In this document: piece after piece, positions 35,069 to 45,050 of the stretch | Layout of the letters: every line of letters begins with the position of its first letter | How positions within the stretch are numbered: the stretch's first letter is position 1 | NCBI RefSeq assembly: GCF_001729765.1 | Contig: NZ_CP017181.1 | Coordinates: 3,534,001 to 3,598,000, forward strand | Reading direction: 5' to 3' | Length of the DNA: 64,000 nucleotides | From: Enterobacter kobei | GTDB lineage: Bacteria > Pseudomonadota > Gammaproteobacteria > Enterobacterales > Enterobacteriaceae | Made by a program: the position numbers and the translations under genes | Notes under the pieces: model-generated | Seen by the model: the letters and a program-made list of their open reading frames with translations, nothing else | Databases searched by the model: none | What the model was told of the DNA's origin: nothing

Positions 35069-35605
35069 GTGAGAAATTCATACTTGATCTCTTTGTTCCG
35101 ACTCACTCTGGTGTTAATGCTGTTTCTTATGGTGGGCCCGGCGACGGCAGGCGCGCTCACGGAGACGGATAAATCGGTACGTTCGATTGTCTCGGGGATT
35201 GTGAGCTATACGCGATGGCCGTCACTTTCCGGACAGCCCAGGCTTTGCATTTATGCCACCTCTCACTACACGCACGCACTCAGCGGCAATGAAGGGCATA
35301 CCGAGTTACCCTACACTCCCGTTATTGTCCGTAACGATCGGGAAGCCCTGGACGCGACGTGCGATGCTGTTTATTTCGGGTCTGAACCGCCGGCAAAACA
35401 ACTTGAATTAATAAGTCAATATCAGGGCAGAGCATTGCTATTAATCTCAGAGCAAAATCCGGAATGTGTTATTGGCAGTGCTTTTTGCCTGATAATCGAA
35501 CGTGGCCAGGTGCGGTTTTCCGTCAATCTGGATGCATTGACGCGCAGTGGTGTCAGGGTCAATCCCGATGTATTAATGCTTGCACGGAATAAGCAGCATG
35601 GATAA
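35069..35605 (+). CDS. yfiR: Periplasmic repressor of DgcN, YfiR
   Basis: Periplasmic protein that inhibits the diguanylate cyclase DgcN/YfiN and is released on redox or envelope stress. A GTG start (VRNSYLISLFRLTL) gives 178 residues with a clean signal peptide ending near GPATAG. The upstream in-frame ATG at 35009 would add a non-conserved 20 residues. Conserved parts are IVSGIVSYTRWP, LLLISEQNPECVIGSAFCLII and NLDALTRSGVRVNPDVLMLAR. The 3' end overlaps the yfiN start, so yfiR-yfiN-yfiB form an operon. Confidence 0.88.
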   Translation: MRNSYLISLFRLTLVLMLFLMVGPATAGALTETDKSVRSIVSGIVSYTRWPSLSGQPRLCIYATSHYTHALSGNEGHTELPYTPVIVRNDREALDATCDAVYFGSEPPAKQLELISQYQGRALLLISEQNPECVIGSAFCLIIERGQVRFSVNLDALTRSGVRVNPDVLMLARNKQHG

Positions 35606-36818
35606 AGATTTCACCTCGACGCCACGTCCAACGTTTAAAAGAACGCTGAGGCGAAACAGCATGATAAGCGTCATCATCACGATGACGCTTATATGGCTGT
35701 TACTCTGTTTTGCTTCCGTCGTGACGTTAAAACAATACGCGCAAAAGAATCTCGAATTAACCGGCGCCACCATGAGCCACAGTCTTGAAGCCTCTCTGGT
35801 TTTCAACGATTCGTTGGCCGCCAACGAAACCCTCGCAGCCCTGGGTAAGCAGGGGCAGTTTGCCGTAGCAGAAGTCATTAACGTACACAAAAAGCGTTTT
35901 GCATACTGGTCCTGGAATCCGAAGGATAATAACGACACGCTGGGGGCGCTGGTCAGCCGCTGGCTTTTCCCTGTACCGATTGCACAGCCAATCATGCATA
36001 ACGGCTCGATGATCGGCGAAATTCGCCTTACCGCGCGTGACAGCCTGATTAGCCACTTCATCTGGATGTCGTTTGCCGTTCTTACCGGCTGTATTCTTTT
36101 TGCCACCGTCGTCGCGATCGCCATTACCCACTCTCTGCATCACGGCATGGTCACTGCCCTGCAAAACATCACCGATGTGGTGCATGACGTCCGCACAAAC
36201 CGTAATTTCTCCCGACGGGTGAAAGATGGGCGTATCGAAGAATTTCACCAGTTTGGTGAAGACTTCAACAGCCTCCTGGATGAGATGGAGGAGTGGCAGC
36301 TTAAGCTTCAGGCGAAAAATGCCCAACTATTGCGTACCGCCATGCACGATCCGCTCACCGGCCTTGCTAACCGCGCAGCGTTTCGTAACAGCATTGCGGC
36401 ACTGATGAACGACCCTTCGGCGAGAATAAATTCGGCCCTGCTCTTCCTTGATGGTGATAATTTTAAGTTTATCAATGACACCTGGGGACACGCGGCAGGA
36501 GACTGCGTGCTGATTGAAGTCGCCAGCAGGATGGTGGAATTTGGCGATAAGCGCCATCAGTCCTATCGCCTTGGCGGTGACGAATTTGCCATGGTGCTGT
36601 ACGGCGTTCATTCTGAGCTTGAAGTTCAACACATTTGTGCTGCGTTATCGCAGCAGTTTATCCGTCCGTTTGATCTGCATAACGGACAAAAAGCATCAAT
36701 GTCACTCAGCATTGGCTTTGCTCTGGCGTGGGAAAATGCGTCCGTTGAAGCATTACTGGAAAAAGCCGACCGCAATATGTATCAGGTCAAAAACCAGCGT
36801 ACAAAAACAATAAGTTAG
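35598..36818 (+). CDS. dgcN: Diguanylate cyclase DgcN (YfiN)
   Basis: Inner-membrane c-di-GMP synthase that restrains motility and division under envelope stress. The start MDKDFTSTPRPTFKR gives 406 residues. Order: helix 1 (about 26-48), periplasmic part, helix 2 (about 148-172), HAMP, and a GGDEF domain with intact GGDEF and a DGDNFKFINDTWGH substrate region. No RxxD inhibitory site is seen just before GGDEF. It overlaps yfiR and precedes yfiB by 12 bases. Confidence 0.95.
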   Translation: MDKDFTSTPRPTFKRTLRRNSMISVIITMTLIWLLLCFASVVTLKQYAQKNLELTGATMSHSLEASLVFNDSLAANETLAALGKQGQFAVAEVINVHKKRFAYWSWNPKDNNDTLGALVSRWLFPVPIAQPIMHNGSMIGEIRLTARDSLISHFIWMSFAVLTGCILFATVVAIAITHSLHHGMVTALQNITDVVHDVRTNRNFSRRVKDGRIEEFHQFGEDFNSLLDEMEEWQLKLQAKNAQLLRTAMHDPLTGLANRAAFRNSIAALMNDPSARINSALLFLDGDNFKFINDTWGHAAGDCVLIEVASRMVEFGDKRHQSYRLGGDEFAMVLYGVHSELEVQHICAALSQQFIRPFDLHNGQKASMSLSIGFALAWENASVEALLEKADRNMYQVKNQRTKTIS

Positions 36819-36830
36819 AAAGGATATACT

Positions 36831-37316
36831 ATGTTAAAACGATACTTCTCGCCGTTAGTCCTGGCCTCACTGGTTCTGGCAGGCTGTCAGTCGCCGCCTG
36901 AAGGTAAATTCACGCCAGAACAAATTGCAGCGATGAAGTCCTACGGTTTTAACGAACTGAACGGCGACTGGTTCCTGGGATTATCGGATACCATTCTGTT
37001 TGATAAAAATGACGCCAGACTCCGTTCCGAAAGTGAAACACAGATCCAATCCATGGCCTCTCGTCTGGCGAAAACCGGCCTGAATCACGCTCGAATGGAT
37101 GGTCATACGGATAATTACGGCGAAGAAAGTTACAACGAAGCGCTGTCGTTAAAACGTGCCAATGCCGTTGCCGACGCATGGGCGAAGGGAGCGAATATTC
37201 CGCGCGAGAATCTCACCACCCGGGGATTAGGCAAAAAATACCCGATTGCGAGCAACAGTACCGCGCAAGGGCGCGCTGAAAACCGCCGGGTATCAGTGGT
37301 TATCAGCACGCCATAG
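36831..37316 (+). CDS. yfiB: OmpA-like lipoprotein YfiB
   Basis: Outer-membrane lipoprotein that sequesters YfiR and so activates DgcN. It is 161 residues. The signal ends in lipobox LAGC, followed by an OmpA C-terminal peptidoglycan-binding domain (MDGHTDNYGEESYNEALSLKRANAVADA, GRAENRRVSVVIS). It is the last gene of the yfiRNB signalling operon. The next gene converges with only 2 bases between. Confidence 0.95.
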   Translation: MLKRYFSPLVLASLVLAGCQSPPEGKFTPEQIAAMKSYGFNELNGDWFLGLSDTILFDKNDARLRSESETQIQSMASRLAKTGLNHARMDGHTDNYGEESYNEALSLKRANAVADAWAKGANIPRENLTTRGLGKKYPIASNSTAQGRAENRRVSVVISTP

Positions 37317-37318
37317 GG

Positions 37319-38689
37319 TTATTTAGCGGATGATTCGGCGAGCGACACGCCTGTTGCCGCTCGCCAGCGTAGCCAGTCGATCAGAATAAACAGCGCCAGA
37401 CTCACCCCCATCACAGGCAAAGCCAGCCCCAGTAGCACGCTGATGATGAGCGTAACACCTCTTCCCCATCCTGACAGCGCCAGCCAGCACTGACAAAGCG
37501 TTTGTACCGGATTGACTGCCGATTGTGCCGGGCGACGCATCCACCACATCCGGTACCCCCAGATGATAAGCACGCACAGGGCAAGCCCGAAGGCAACGAG
37601 CAGCAGCTGATTCACCAGCCCGAATAAAATCCCCATATGGAAATCTACGCCCCAGCGGGTCAGTTTTGCCATTAGCGGGAAATCCTCAAAACGGGTTCTG
37701 TCCAGAACCTGCATCGTACCGGGATCAACCGCAACCGCATCCACCTGAGTTGGCCAGCTGCGATCGATTTCCGTCACGGTCCAGGCACGGTCCGCCGTTT
37801 TCGCCGGGCGGATCTCAAGCTTGCTGGCATCAATCCCCGCTTTACGCGCCGCGCTTAATACGCCATCAAATTGCGTCAGATCCATCGCCATTTCAGGCAT
37901 CATCATGCCAGCATGGTGACCGCGATGCTCCGCGTGTTCGTCCATCATGGCAGGCGCACCTGAAAGCGTGGTGTTCACCTGAGGCGTAAGCCAGTTCATT
38001 TGTGCCCGGAGTTTATCGACGTTTCCGCCCGCCCACTGCGACCACGTCAGGCCGGTTGCGGAGAACAACAGCATTCCGCCCAGCAGGATCCAGCCTAATA
38101 CCACATGCACACGACGACGGTTCTGGAAGCGGTTGTTAATTCGCCGTTTCGGTCGGGTATAAAACCACAGGGCAATACCGCCCAATGCGGCAACCCACAT
38201 CCACGACGCGGCCAGTTCGCTATAGAGACGCCCGATATCACCCAGCATCAAAGAGGTATGCAAATAATCAATGGTCTGGCGCAGCGGTAAAATCCCGCTG
38301 GTGCCGTACACCGTCATATCCCCCAGCACCGCCAGATTTACCGGATCGACAAAGATAGCCCGGTTTTCCGATGGCTCCAGCGTCGGGTCAGCAAACATCA
38401 CGCGGGTGGTTTCGCCTTCAACCAGCCCCGGACGAACGGCGTGCAAACGCAAATCTGAACCCACGATTTTTTCCGCCACGGCAATTTGGTTCGCCAGCGG
38501 CTGCGGCTCGCCCGCGGAATCGGTGTGGAGCGCGTGCCGATAGAGGACATTTTCCAGCTGTGGCGTCGCCACATACAGCGTACCGGTTAACGCAGCGAAG
38601 AAGATAAACGGGCCAACAAACAGCCCGATGTAGAAATGGAGGCGACGCAGCAGGTTTCCCCATGCCGCGCGCGGTGTGCAGGTAGTCAT
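37319..38689 (-). CDS. PepSY-associated transmembrane protein
   Basis: Inner-membrane protein of the PepSY-TM family, 456 residues, often linked to ferric-siderophore or metal reduction. Membrane segments lie near 15-40, 163-185, 200-222, 360-385 and 405-440. A His/Met-rich stretch (HAEHRGHHAGMMMPEM) lies in the periplasmic part and suggests copper or iron handling. It lies 38 bases after the DUF2946 gene and probably shares its operon. E. coli K-12 lacks both genes between yfiB and rplS. The function is inferred from family and neighbour. Confidence 0.75.
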   Translation of the reverse strand: MTTCTPRAAWGNLLRRLHFYIGLFVGPFIFFAALTGTLYVATPQLENVLYRHALHTDSAGEPQPLANQIAVAEKIVGSDLRLHAVRPGLVEGETTRVMFADPTLEPSENRAIFVDPVNLAVLGDMTVYGTSGILPLRQTIDYLHTSLMLGDIGRLYSELAASWMWVAALGGIALWFYTRPKRRINNRFQNRRRVHVVLGWILLGGMLLFSATGLTWSQWAGGNVDKLRAQMNWLTPQVNTTLSGAPAMMDEHAEHRGHHAGMMMPEMAMDLTQFDGVLSAARKAGIDASKLEIRPAKTADRAWTVTEIDRSWPTQVDAVAVDPGTMQVLDRTRFEDFPLMAKLTRWGVDFHMGILFGLVNQLLLVAFGLALCVLIIWGYRMWWMRRPAQSAVNPVQTLCQCWLALSGWGRGVTLIISVLLGLALPVMGVSLALFILIDWLRWRAATGVSLAESSAK

Positions 38690-38727
38690 ACTTTTCCTTT
38701 TTAAGGCAAAAAGTTATCGATATTTTT

Positions 38728-39147
38728 TTAAAGGGAGAAAGCAGACTGCCGCGGCGGCGCGCGGGTATCGGGGTAAAGCCAGGGGAAAAAGTGCCAGTGG
38801 CTGACCGCCTGACGCGGCGGCTTAAGGCGAAGCCGTTGCAGCACCACGCAGAGCAGGACAATCAGCGCCAGCATCATGCCAGGTACATGCGCTAACAGCA
38901 CGCAGTAACCGCACGCTTCCGCATGGTCGACAGGCATCGTATGCGGCGTATCGCCATGATGCGCGTCCATCGACATCATGCTCATGTCATGATGCATGCC
39001 CGGCATGGCACTCATGGGATCTTTCTGCAAGGAGACGGAGATAAGCGGCGCTACCACGATCAGCAGGATCGCAAACAGCGCGGTCAAGGCCGCTGCGCGT
39101 TTCCAGGTGTGCTGATGCAGTACGTTGCCCACTTTCCCTCCATTCAA
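38728..39147 (-). CDS. DUF2946 membrane protein, Met/His-rich
   Basis: Small inner-membrane protein, up to 139 residues, with two hydrophobic segments (ALTALFAILLIVVAPLISV and VPGMMLALIVLLCVVL). The loop between them is rich in Met and His (MPGMHHDMSMMSMDAHHGD) with CGYC, a DUF2946 pattern compatible with copper or heme binding. A GGAGGG lies inside the first codons, so the true start may be the GTG at 39132. It probably forms an operon with the PepSY gene. The role is unproven. Confidence 0.7.
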   Translation of the reverse strand: MNGGKVGNVLHQHTWKRAAALTALFAILLIVVAPLISVSLQKDPMSAMPGMHHDMSMMSMDAHHGDTPHTMPVDHAEACGYCVLLAHVPGMMLALIVLLCVVLQRLRLKPPRQAVSHWHFFPWLYPDTRAPPRQSAFSL

Positions 39148-39156
39148 GAGGCAAGC

Positions 39157-39174
39157 ATTGTAAATGATTTATGA
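39157..39174 (-). promoter_or_regulatory. Possible Fur-like dyad
   Basis: The imperfect palindrome TTGTAAATGATTTATGA lies just upstream of the DUF2946-PepSY pair. It shares the 7-1-7 architecture of Fur sites but matches consensus only moderately. Confidence 0.25.
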
Positions 39175-39205
39175 CAAAAGGGTTAATGCGAGAGGTGCGA
39201 TGCGA

Positions 39206-39240
39206 TAAAAAAAGGGCCGGCCTTTCGGCCAGCCCTTTCT
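39206..39240 (-). terminator. Terminator of the rpsP-rimM-trmD-rplS operon
   Basis: AAGGGCTGGCC and GGCCGGCCCTT stem followed on the minus strand by a T run, 25 bases after rplS. Confidence 0.9.
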
Positions 39241-39264
39241 AACAGGATGTCGCTTAAGCGAATC

Positions 39265-39615
<351 letters not shown>

Positions 39616-39655
39616 TTAATCTCTTATCCTGGGTAAACTGATATTCGGGAGCGTA

Positions 39656-40423
39656 TTACGCCTTCCCATCATGTTCATGCTGCTGGTTCGCGTGTTCAGT
39701 TTTGAACTCGGCCAGCAACTTTGCTTGCTCTTCAGTCAGAGCCAGGTTTTCCAGAAGTTCAGGTCTTCTAAGCCAGGTTCGGCCCAGCGACTGCTTCAAA
39801 CGCCAGCGACGTATCTCGGCATGGTTTCCAGACAGTAACACCGCCGGGACTTCCATCCCTTCTAACACTTCAGGACGAGTATAGTGTGGGCAGTCCAGCA
39901 ACCCATCGGCAAAGGAATCTTCCGTTGCCGAAGCTTCATGGCCCAGTACACCCGGAATGAACCGGGCAACGGAGTCAATCAGCGTCATCGCTGGTAACTC
40001 ACCACCGCTGAGAACGTAATCGCCGATAGACCATTCTTCGTCAATCTCGGTTTGAATTACGCGCTCATCTATCCCTTCGTAGCGACCACAGACCAGAATC
40101 AGCTTTTGATTCGTCGCCAGTTCGCTCACGCCCGCTTGATCAAGCTTGCGTCCCTGAGGTGACAGATAAATCACCTTTGCGCCTTCACCTGCCGCGGCTT
40201 TTGCTGTGTGAATGGCATCCCGCAAGGGTTGCACCATCATCAACATCCCCGGTCCGCCGCCGTAAGGACGATCGTCCACGGTACGGTGCCGGTCATGCGT
40301 GAAGTCACGAGGACTCCAGCTCTGGATGCTCAGCAGGCCATTCTTTACTGCCCGGCCAGTTACCCCGTAATCGGTAATCGCGCGGAACATTTCAGGAAAC
40401 AGGCTAATTATGCCAATCCACAT
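39656..40423 (-). CDS. trmD: tRNA (guanine-37-N1)-methyltransferase
   Basis: SPOUT enzyme that makes m1G37 and prevents +1 frameshifting; essential. It is 255 residues, as in E. coli. The trefoil-knot SAM site ([13 protein letters not shown] and [13 protein letters not shown]) and the substrate loop [11 protein letters not shown] are present. It is third in the rpsP operon. Confidence 0.97.
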   Translation of the reverse strand: MWIGIISLFPEMFRAITDYGVTGRAVKNGLLSIQSWSPRDFTHDRHRTVDDRPYGGGPGMLMMVQPLRDAIHTAKAAAGEGAKVIYLSPQGRKLDQAGVSELATNQKLILVCGRYEGIDERVIQTEIDEEWSIGDYVLSGGELPAMTLIDSVARFIPGVLGHEASATEDSFADGLLDCPHYTRPEVLEGMEVPAVLLSGNHAEIRRWRLKQSLGRTWLRRPELLENLALTEEQAKLLAEFKTEHANQQHEHDGKA

Positions 40424-40454
40424 AGCGCCGTCTTTTACCGTTTATCCGGAGAAT

Positions 40455-40991
40455 TTAAAAACCAGGATCCCAATCTACTTCAATGGTTTGAGTAGCGAGA
40501 TCGACTTTCTTGATAACCTGTCCATCGAGGAACGGGACCAACCGCTCCTTGATGCCAAATGCATCTTTCAGGTTTGCCTTAATGACGAGAACGTCATTTG
40601 ACCCGGTTTCCATCATATCGATGACTTTTCCCAGGCTGTAGCCTTCGGTAGTGACTACCTGGCAACCCATAAGGTCTTTCCAGTAGTAGTCGCCCTCTTC
40701 CAGCTGCGGCAACTGCGACGAATCCACGACAATTTCACAATTAGTCAGCGCATTCGCGGCATCACGATCGTCAATGCCTTTCAGCTTGATGATGATGTCC
40801 TGATTGTGGTGACGCCAGCTTTCCAGCTCGACCTCTTCCCACTTACCGGCTTTCTGGATAAACCAGGGCTGGTAATCAAAAATGCTATCAGCGTCTTCAG
40901 TGGAGGAAAACACTCTGAGCCAACCACGGATACCGTAGCAAGAACCCATTTTTCCCAATACGATCGGTTCAACAGGTGCTTTATTGCTCAT
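40455..40991 (-). CDS. rimM: 16S rRNA maturation factor RimM
   Basis: Assists maturation of the 30S head domain and binds ribosomal protein S19. The start [11 protein letters not shown] is chosen because GGTGG lies 5 bases ahead; the ATG just upstream is too close to it. It has an N-terminal RimM domain ([21 protein letters not shown]) and a C-terminal PRC-barrel ([20 protein letters not shown]). It is second in the operon. Confidence 0.96.
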   Translation of the reverse strand: MSNKAPVEPIVLGKMGSCYGIRGWLRVFSSTEDADSIFDYQPWFIQKAGKWEEVELESWRHHNQDIIIKLKGIDDRDAANALTNCEIVVDSSQLPQLEEGDYYWKDLMGCQVVTTEGYSLGKVIDMMETGSNDVLVIKANLKDAFGIKERLVPFLDGQVIKKVDLATQTIEVDWDPGF

Positions 40992-41009
40992 CATGACCAC
41001 CGTGACAGA

Positions 41010-41258
41010 TTAAGCTGCTTTGTTTGCTGCTTTGATCAGCGTAGCAACGCGATCGGAAACAGTAGCGCCCTGGCCAACCCAGTGAGCGATACGATCCAGA
41101 TCCAGACGAGTTTCTTCTTCTGCGCCAGCGGCCAGTGGGTTGAAGAAACCAACGCGCTCGATGAAGCGACCGTTGCGTGCATTACGGCTGTCAGTGACAA
41201 CAACCTGGTAGAACGGACGCTTTTTAGCGCCGTGACGAGCTAAACGAATAGTTACCAT
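41010..41258 (-). CDS. rpsP: 30S ribosomal protein S16
   Basis: Small-subunit protein of 82 residues ([20 protein letters not shown] start), the E. coli length. It is first gene of the rpsP-rimM-trmD-rplS operon. A GC-rich hairpin (41284-41312) lies in its leader, between it and the ffh terminator. Confidence 0.98.
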   Translation of the reverse strand: MVTIRLARHGAKKRPFYQVVVTDSRNARNGRFIERVGFFNPLAAGAEEETRLDLDRIAHWVGQGATVSDRVATLIKAANKAA

Positions 41259-41322
41259 AACATCCTCTTGTGTGAATAAAACAACCGGGCCCCATCGAGG
41301 AACGGAGCCCGGGTGTCATATT

Positions 41323-41358
41323 AAAAGCCCGAAAATTTTACTCATTTTCGGGCAAAAA
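41323..41358 (-). terminator. Terminator after ffh
   Basis: GCCCGAAAAT and ATTTTCGGGC arms with flanking A and T runs, 17 bases after the ffh stop. Confidence 0.85.
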
Positions 41359-41374
41359 GCAATCTCAAAAGCGA

Positions 41375-42736
41375 TTATCGCCCAGGAAAGCCGGGGGGCA
41401 TCATGCCTTTCATCCCGCGCATCATCTTCGCCATGCCGCCTTTCTTCATTTTCTTCATCATGCGCTGCATGTCGTCGAACTGTTTCAGAAGGCGGTTAAC
41501 GTCCTGCACCTGCATGCCGCAACCGGCTGCGATACGGCGTTTACGGGAACCTTTGATGATGTCCGGGTTAGCGCGTTCTTTCAACGTCATCGAGTTGATG
41601 ATCGCCTCCATACGCACCAGCACTTTATCATCCATCTGCGCTTTCACGTTGTCTGGGATCTGCCCCATGCCCGGCAGTTTGCCCATCAGGCTGGCCATGC
41701 CGCCCATGTTTTTCATCTGGCGCAACTGCTCAAGGAAGTCGGTCAGATCGAAACCGTCGCCTTTTTTCAGCTTGCTGGCGAGTTTTTCCGCCTGCGCACG
41801 GTCAACCTTGCTCTCGATATCTTCAATCAGCGACAGCACGTCGCCCATGCCGAGGATACGGGAGGCAATACGATCCGGGTGGAACGGCTCCAGCGCTTCG
41901 GTTTTCTCGCCCACGCCAAGGAATTTAATCGGCTTACCGGTGATGTGGCGAATCGAGAGCGCCGCACCGCCGCGGGCGTCGCCGTCCACTTTGGTCAGCA
42001 CCACGCCGGTTAACGGCAGCGCTTCGTTAAACGCTTTCGCGGTATTCGCCGCATCCTGACCGGTCATGGCGTCGACAACAAACAGGGTCTCTACCGGGTT
42101 GATAGAGGCATGCACCTGCTTGATCTCATCCATCATCGCTTCGTCAACGTGCAGACGACCGGCGGTATCCACCAGCAGCACGTCGTAGAATTTCAGCTTC
42201 GCCTCTTTCAGCGCGGCGTTAACGATGTCGACAGGCTTCTGGGCCACGTCTGACGGGAAAAAATCCACACCAACCTGCTCGGCCAGGGTTTCCAGCTGTT
42301 TGATCGCCGCCGGGCGATAGACGTCCGCAGAGACCACCAGCACTTTCTTCTTGTGCTTCTCACGCAGGAATTTACCCAGCTTACCGACGCTGGTCGTTTT
42401 ACCCGCCCCCTGCAGGCCCGCCATCAGCACCACGGCCGGTGGCTGAGCCGCCAGGTTAAGCACCTGGTTCTCTTCGCCCATCGCCGAAACCAGTTCGTTA
42501 CGAACGATTTTGACGAACTCCTGACCCGGGGTCAGGCTCTTGTTAACTTCATGACCAACCGCCTTCTCTTTAACGCGGTTGATAAAATCACGAACAACCG
42601 GCAACGCGACGTCTGCTTCCAGCAGCGCCATGCGCACTTCGCGCAGCGTTTCCTTGATGTTCTCTTCAGTAAGGCGTCCGCGGCCGCTGATGTTGCGCAG
42701 CGTGCGCGACAAACGATCGGTTAAATTATCAAACAT
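41375..42736 (-). CDS. ffh: Signal recognition particle protein Ffh
   Basis: GTPase subunit of SRP that binds 4.5S RNA and nascent membrane proteins. It is 453 residues, as in E. coli. Domains are N (1 to about 88), G with GLQGAGKTTSVGKL, DTAGR and TKVDGDARGG, and a Met-rich M domain (about 300-453, MQRMMKKMKKGGMAKMMRGM). It is monocistronic and divergent from corE. Confidence 0.98.
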   Translation of the reverse strand: MFDNLTDRLSRTLRNISGRGRLTEENIKETLREVRMALLEADVALPVVRDFINRVKEKAVGHEVNKSLTPGQEFVKIVRNELVSAMGEENQVLNLAAQPPAVVLMAGLQGAGKTTSVGKLGKFLREKHKKKVLVVSADVYRPAAIKQLETLAEQVGVDFFPSDVAQKPVDIVNAALKEAKLKFYDVLLVDTAGRLHVDEAMMDEIKQVHASINPVETLFVVDAMTGQDAANTAKAFNEALPLTGVVLTKVDGDARGGAALSIRHITGKPIKFLGVGEKTEALEPFHPDRIASRILGMGDVLSLIEDIESKVDRAQAEKLASKLKKGDGFDLTDFLEQLRQMKNMGGMASLMGKLPGMGQIPDNVKAQMDDKVLVRMEAIINSMTLKERANPDIIKGSRKRRIAAGCGMQVQDVNRLLKQFDDMQRMMKKMKKGGMAKMMRGMKGMMPPGFPGR

Positions 42737-42902
42737 TGTCTCTCGCCTGAGTAGAAACGTTGGGCCGCATTGAGCGACACATACACAGAATTTTGCCGGA
42801 GTATAACATGAAGGCGTCTTTGTTGTTATGCAACGGTTGGAGCAGGCGTCACGTAACGTTATACTGCTTCTCTTTCTTATTAAGACAACTGTCGATGCCT
42901 AT

Positions 42903-43694
42903 ATGCCTGTTTTCGCACTGATCGCCCTTGTTGCCTACTCTGTCAGCCTCGCGCTGATCGTTCCCGGACTGCTGCAAAAAAACAGCGGCTGGCGGCGCAT
43001 GGCTATTCTTTCCGCGGTGATCGCACTGATAAGCCACGCGTTTGCGCTGGAATCACGTATCATCCCCGGCGACGGCAGCGTGCAAAACCTGAGCGTCCTC
43101 AACGTCGGCTCGCTGGTCAGTTTGATGATCTGTACGGTAATGACCATCGTGGCGTCTAAAAATCGCGGCTGGCTGCTGCTACCGATTGTCTATACCTTCG
43201 CGCTGATCAATCTGGCCTTAGCCACCTTTATGCCCAATGAATTCATTACGCATCTGGAAGCGACCCCGGGGATGCTGGTGCATATCGGCCTGTCGCTGTT
43301 TGCCTACGCGACGTTGATCATCGCGGCGCTTTACGCCATGCAGCTCGCCTGGATTGACTACCAGTTGAAAAACAAAAAGCTGGCGTTTAACCATGAAATG
43401 CCGCCGCTGATGGTCATTGAGCGTAAAATGTTCCACATCACCCAGGTCGGGGTGGTGCTGCTGACGCTCACGCTCTGCACAGGCCTGTTCTACATGAAGA
43501 ACCTGTTCAGCGTGGAGAATATCGATAAAGCGGTGCTCTCCATCATCGCGTGGTTTGTCTATATTGTCCTGTTATGGGGCCATTATCATGAAGGCTGGCG
43601 CGGTCGCCGCGTGGTCTGGTTCAACGTCGCGGGGGCGGGCATTCTCACCCTTGCCTATTTTGGCAGCCGCTTCATACAGCAATTTGCTGGCTAA
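42903..43694 (+). CDS. corE: Cytochrome c assembly-type membrane protein CorE (YpjD)
   Basis: Inner-membrane protein of the CcsA/CcmC-like family. Homologues were linked to Co/Mg resistance together with CorB and CorC. The start MPVFALIALVAYSV gives 263 residues, as in E. coli; an upstream in-frame ATG at 42828 is not conserved. Eight hydrophobic segments are seen, with a conserved WGHYHEGWRGRRVVWFN near the C-terminus. It is followed after 18 bases by corB. Confidence 0.9.
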   Translation: MPVFALIALVAYSVSLALIVPGLLQKNSGWRRMAILSAVIALISHAFALESRIIPGDGSVQNLSVLNVGSLVSLMICTVMTIVASKNRGWLLLPIVYTFALINLALATFMPNEFITHLEATPGMLVHIGLSLFAYATLIIAALYAMQLAWIDYQLKNKKLAFNHEMPPLMVIERKMFHITQVGVVLLTLTLCTGLFYMKNLFSVENIDKAVLSIIAWFVYIVLLWGHYHEGWRGRRVVWFNVAGAGILTLAYFGSRFIQQFAG

Positions 43695-43712
43695 GAAACA
43701 AAGGAGTTCCCC

Positions 43713-44999
43713 CTGGAACACATCTCTACCACCACGCTGATCGTTATCCTGATCGTCATGGTGGTCATCTCCGCCTATTTCTCCGGCTCGGAAACCGGCA
43801 TGATGACCTTAAACCGCTACCGGTTACGTCATCGTGCCAAACAGGGTAACCGTGCCGCACGTCGCGTTGAAAAACTGCTCCGCAAGCCGGATCAACTGAT
43901 AAGCCTGGTGCTCATCGGTAACAACCTCGTCAATATTCTTGCCTCAGCTCTGGGCACCATCGTCGGTATGCGCCTGTACGGCAACGCCGGGGTCGCTATC
44001 GCCACCGGCGTGCTGACGTTTGTGGTACTGGTGTTTGCTGAAGTGCTGCCTAAGACCATCGCCGCGCTTTACCCGGAGAAAGTCGCCTACCCGAGCAGCT
44101 TCCTGCTGGCGCCGCTGCAAATCCTGATGATGCCGCTGGTCTGGTTGCTGAATATGGTGACGCGCGTACTGATGCGGCTGGTGGGCATCAAAGCCGATGT
44201 CACCATCAGCAGCGCGCTCAGCAAAGAGGAACTGCGCACCATCGTGCACGAATCCCGCACGCAGATTTCCCGGCGCAATCAGGACATGCTCCTGTCGGTG
44301 CTGGATCTGGAAAAAGTGAGCGTGAACGACATCATGGTGCCGCGGAACGAAATCGTCGGTATCGACATCAACGATGACTGGAAAGCCATCGTCCGCCAGC
44401 TGACGCACTCCCCGCACGGGCGCATCGTGCTCTATCGCGACTCGCTGGATGATGCCATCAGCATGCTGCGCGTGCGTGAAGCGTACCGCCTGATGACCGA
44501 GAAAAAAGAGTTCACCAAAGAGGTTATGCTGCGCGCCGCCGACGAAATTTACTATGTGCCGGAAGGAACGCCGCTCAGCACGCAGCTGGTTAAATTCCAG
44601 CGCAACAAGAAAAAAGTCGGCCTGGTCGTCAATGAATACGGCGACATTCAGGGACTGGTGACGGTCGAAGATATTCTGGAAGAGATAGTCGGCGACTTTA
44701 CTACGTCAATGTCGCCTTCTCTCGCGGAAGAGGTCACCCCGCAAAACGACGGTTCAGTGCTGATTGACGGGAGCGCGAACATTCGCGAACTCAATAAAGC
44801 CTTTAACTGGCATTTGCCGGAAGATGAAGCGCGTACGATTAACGGGATGATTCTGGAAGCGCTGGAGGAGATCCCGGCGGCAGGCACGCGGGTGCGCATT
44901 GAGCAGTACGATATTGATATCCTGGACGTGCAGGACAATATGATTAAGCAGGTGAAGGTTCTGCCCGTCACGCCGCTTCGGGAAAGTATTGCCGAATAA
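43713..44999 (+). CDS. corB: CNNM/CorB-family magnesium/cobalt transporter-like protein
   Basis: DUF21-CBS-CorC_HlyC protein (YfjD) implicated in Mg/Co efflux or resistance. A CTG start (LEHISTTTLIVILIVM) is chosen because AAGGAG lies 6 bases upstream and it gives 428 residues, the E. coli length. The first in-frame ATG (43758) would lose 15 residues and the first half of helix 1. Domains are the N-terminal DUF21 (three or four helices), a CBS pair (about 195-330) and a C-terminal CorC_HlyC domain. It probably forms an operon with corE. Confidence 0.9.
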   Translation: MEHISTTTLIVILIVMVVISAYFSGSETGMMTLNRYRLRHRAKQGNRAARRVEKLLRKPDQLISLVLIGNNLVNILASALGTIVGMRLYGNAGVAIATGVLTFVVLVFAEVLPKTIAALYPEKVAYPSSFLLAPLQILMMPLVWLLNMVTRVLMRLVGIKADVTISSALSKEELRTIVHESRTQISRRNQDMLLSVLDLEKVSVNDIMVPRNEIVGIDINDDWKAIVRQLTHSPHGRIVLYRDSLDDAISMLRVREAYRLMTEKKEFTKEVMLRAADEIYYVPEGTPLSTQLVKFQRNKKKVGLVVNEYGDIQGLVTVEDILEEIVGDFTTSMSPSLAEEVTPQNDGSVLIDGSANIRELNKAFNWHLPEDEARTINGMILEALEEIPAAGTRVRIEQYDIDILDVQDNMIKQVKVLPVTPLRESIAE

Positions 45000-45001
45000 A
45001 A

Positions 45002-45041
45002 TGTAGGCCGGGTAAGGCGAACCCCGCCACCCGGCACTACA
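45002..45041. repeat. REP-like palindrome between corB and grpE
   Basis: GCCGGGTAAGGCG and CGCCACCCGGC form an imperfect stem flanked by TGTAG and CTACA, the typical enterobacterial REP form, between convergent genes. It may act as an mRNA 3' end. Confidence 0.75.
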
Positions 45042-45050
45042 GGTAGCAAA

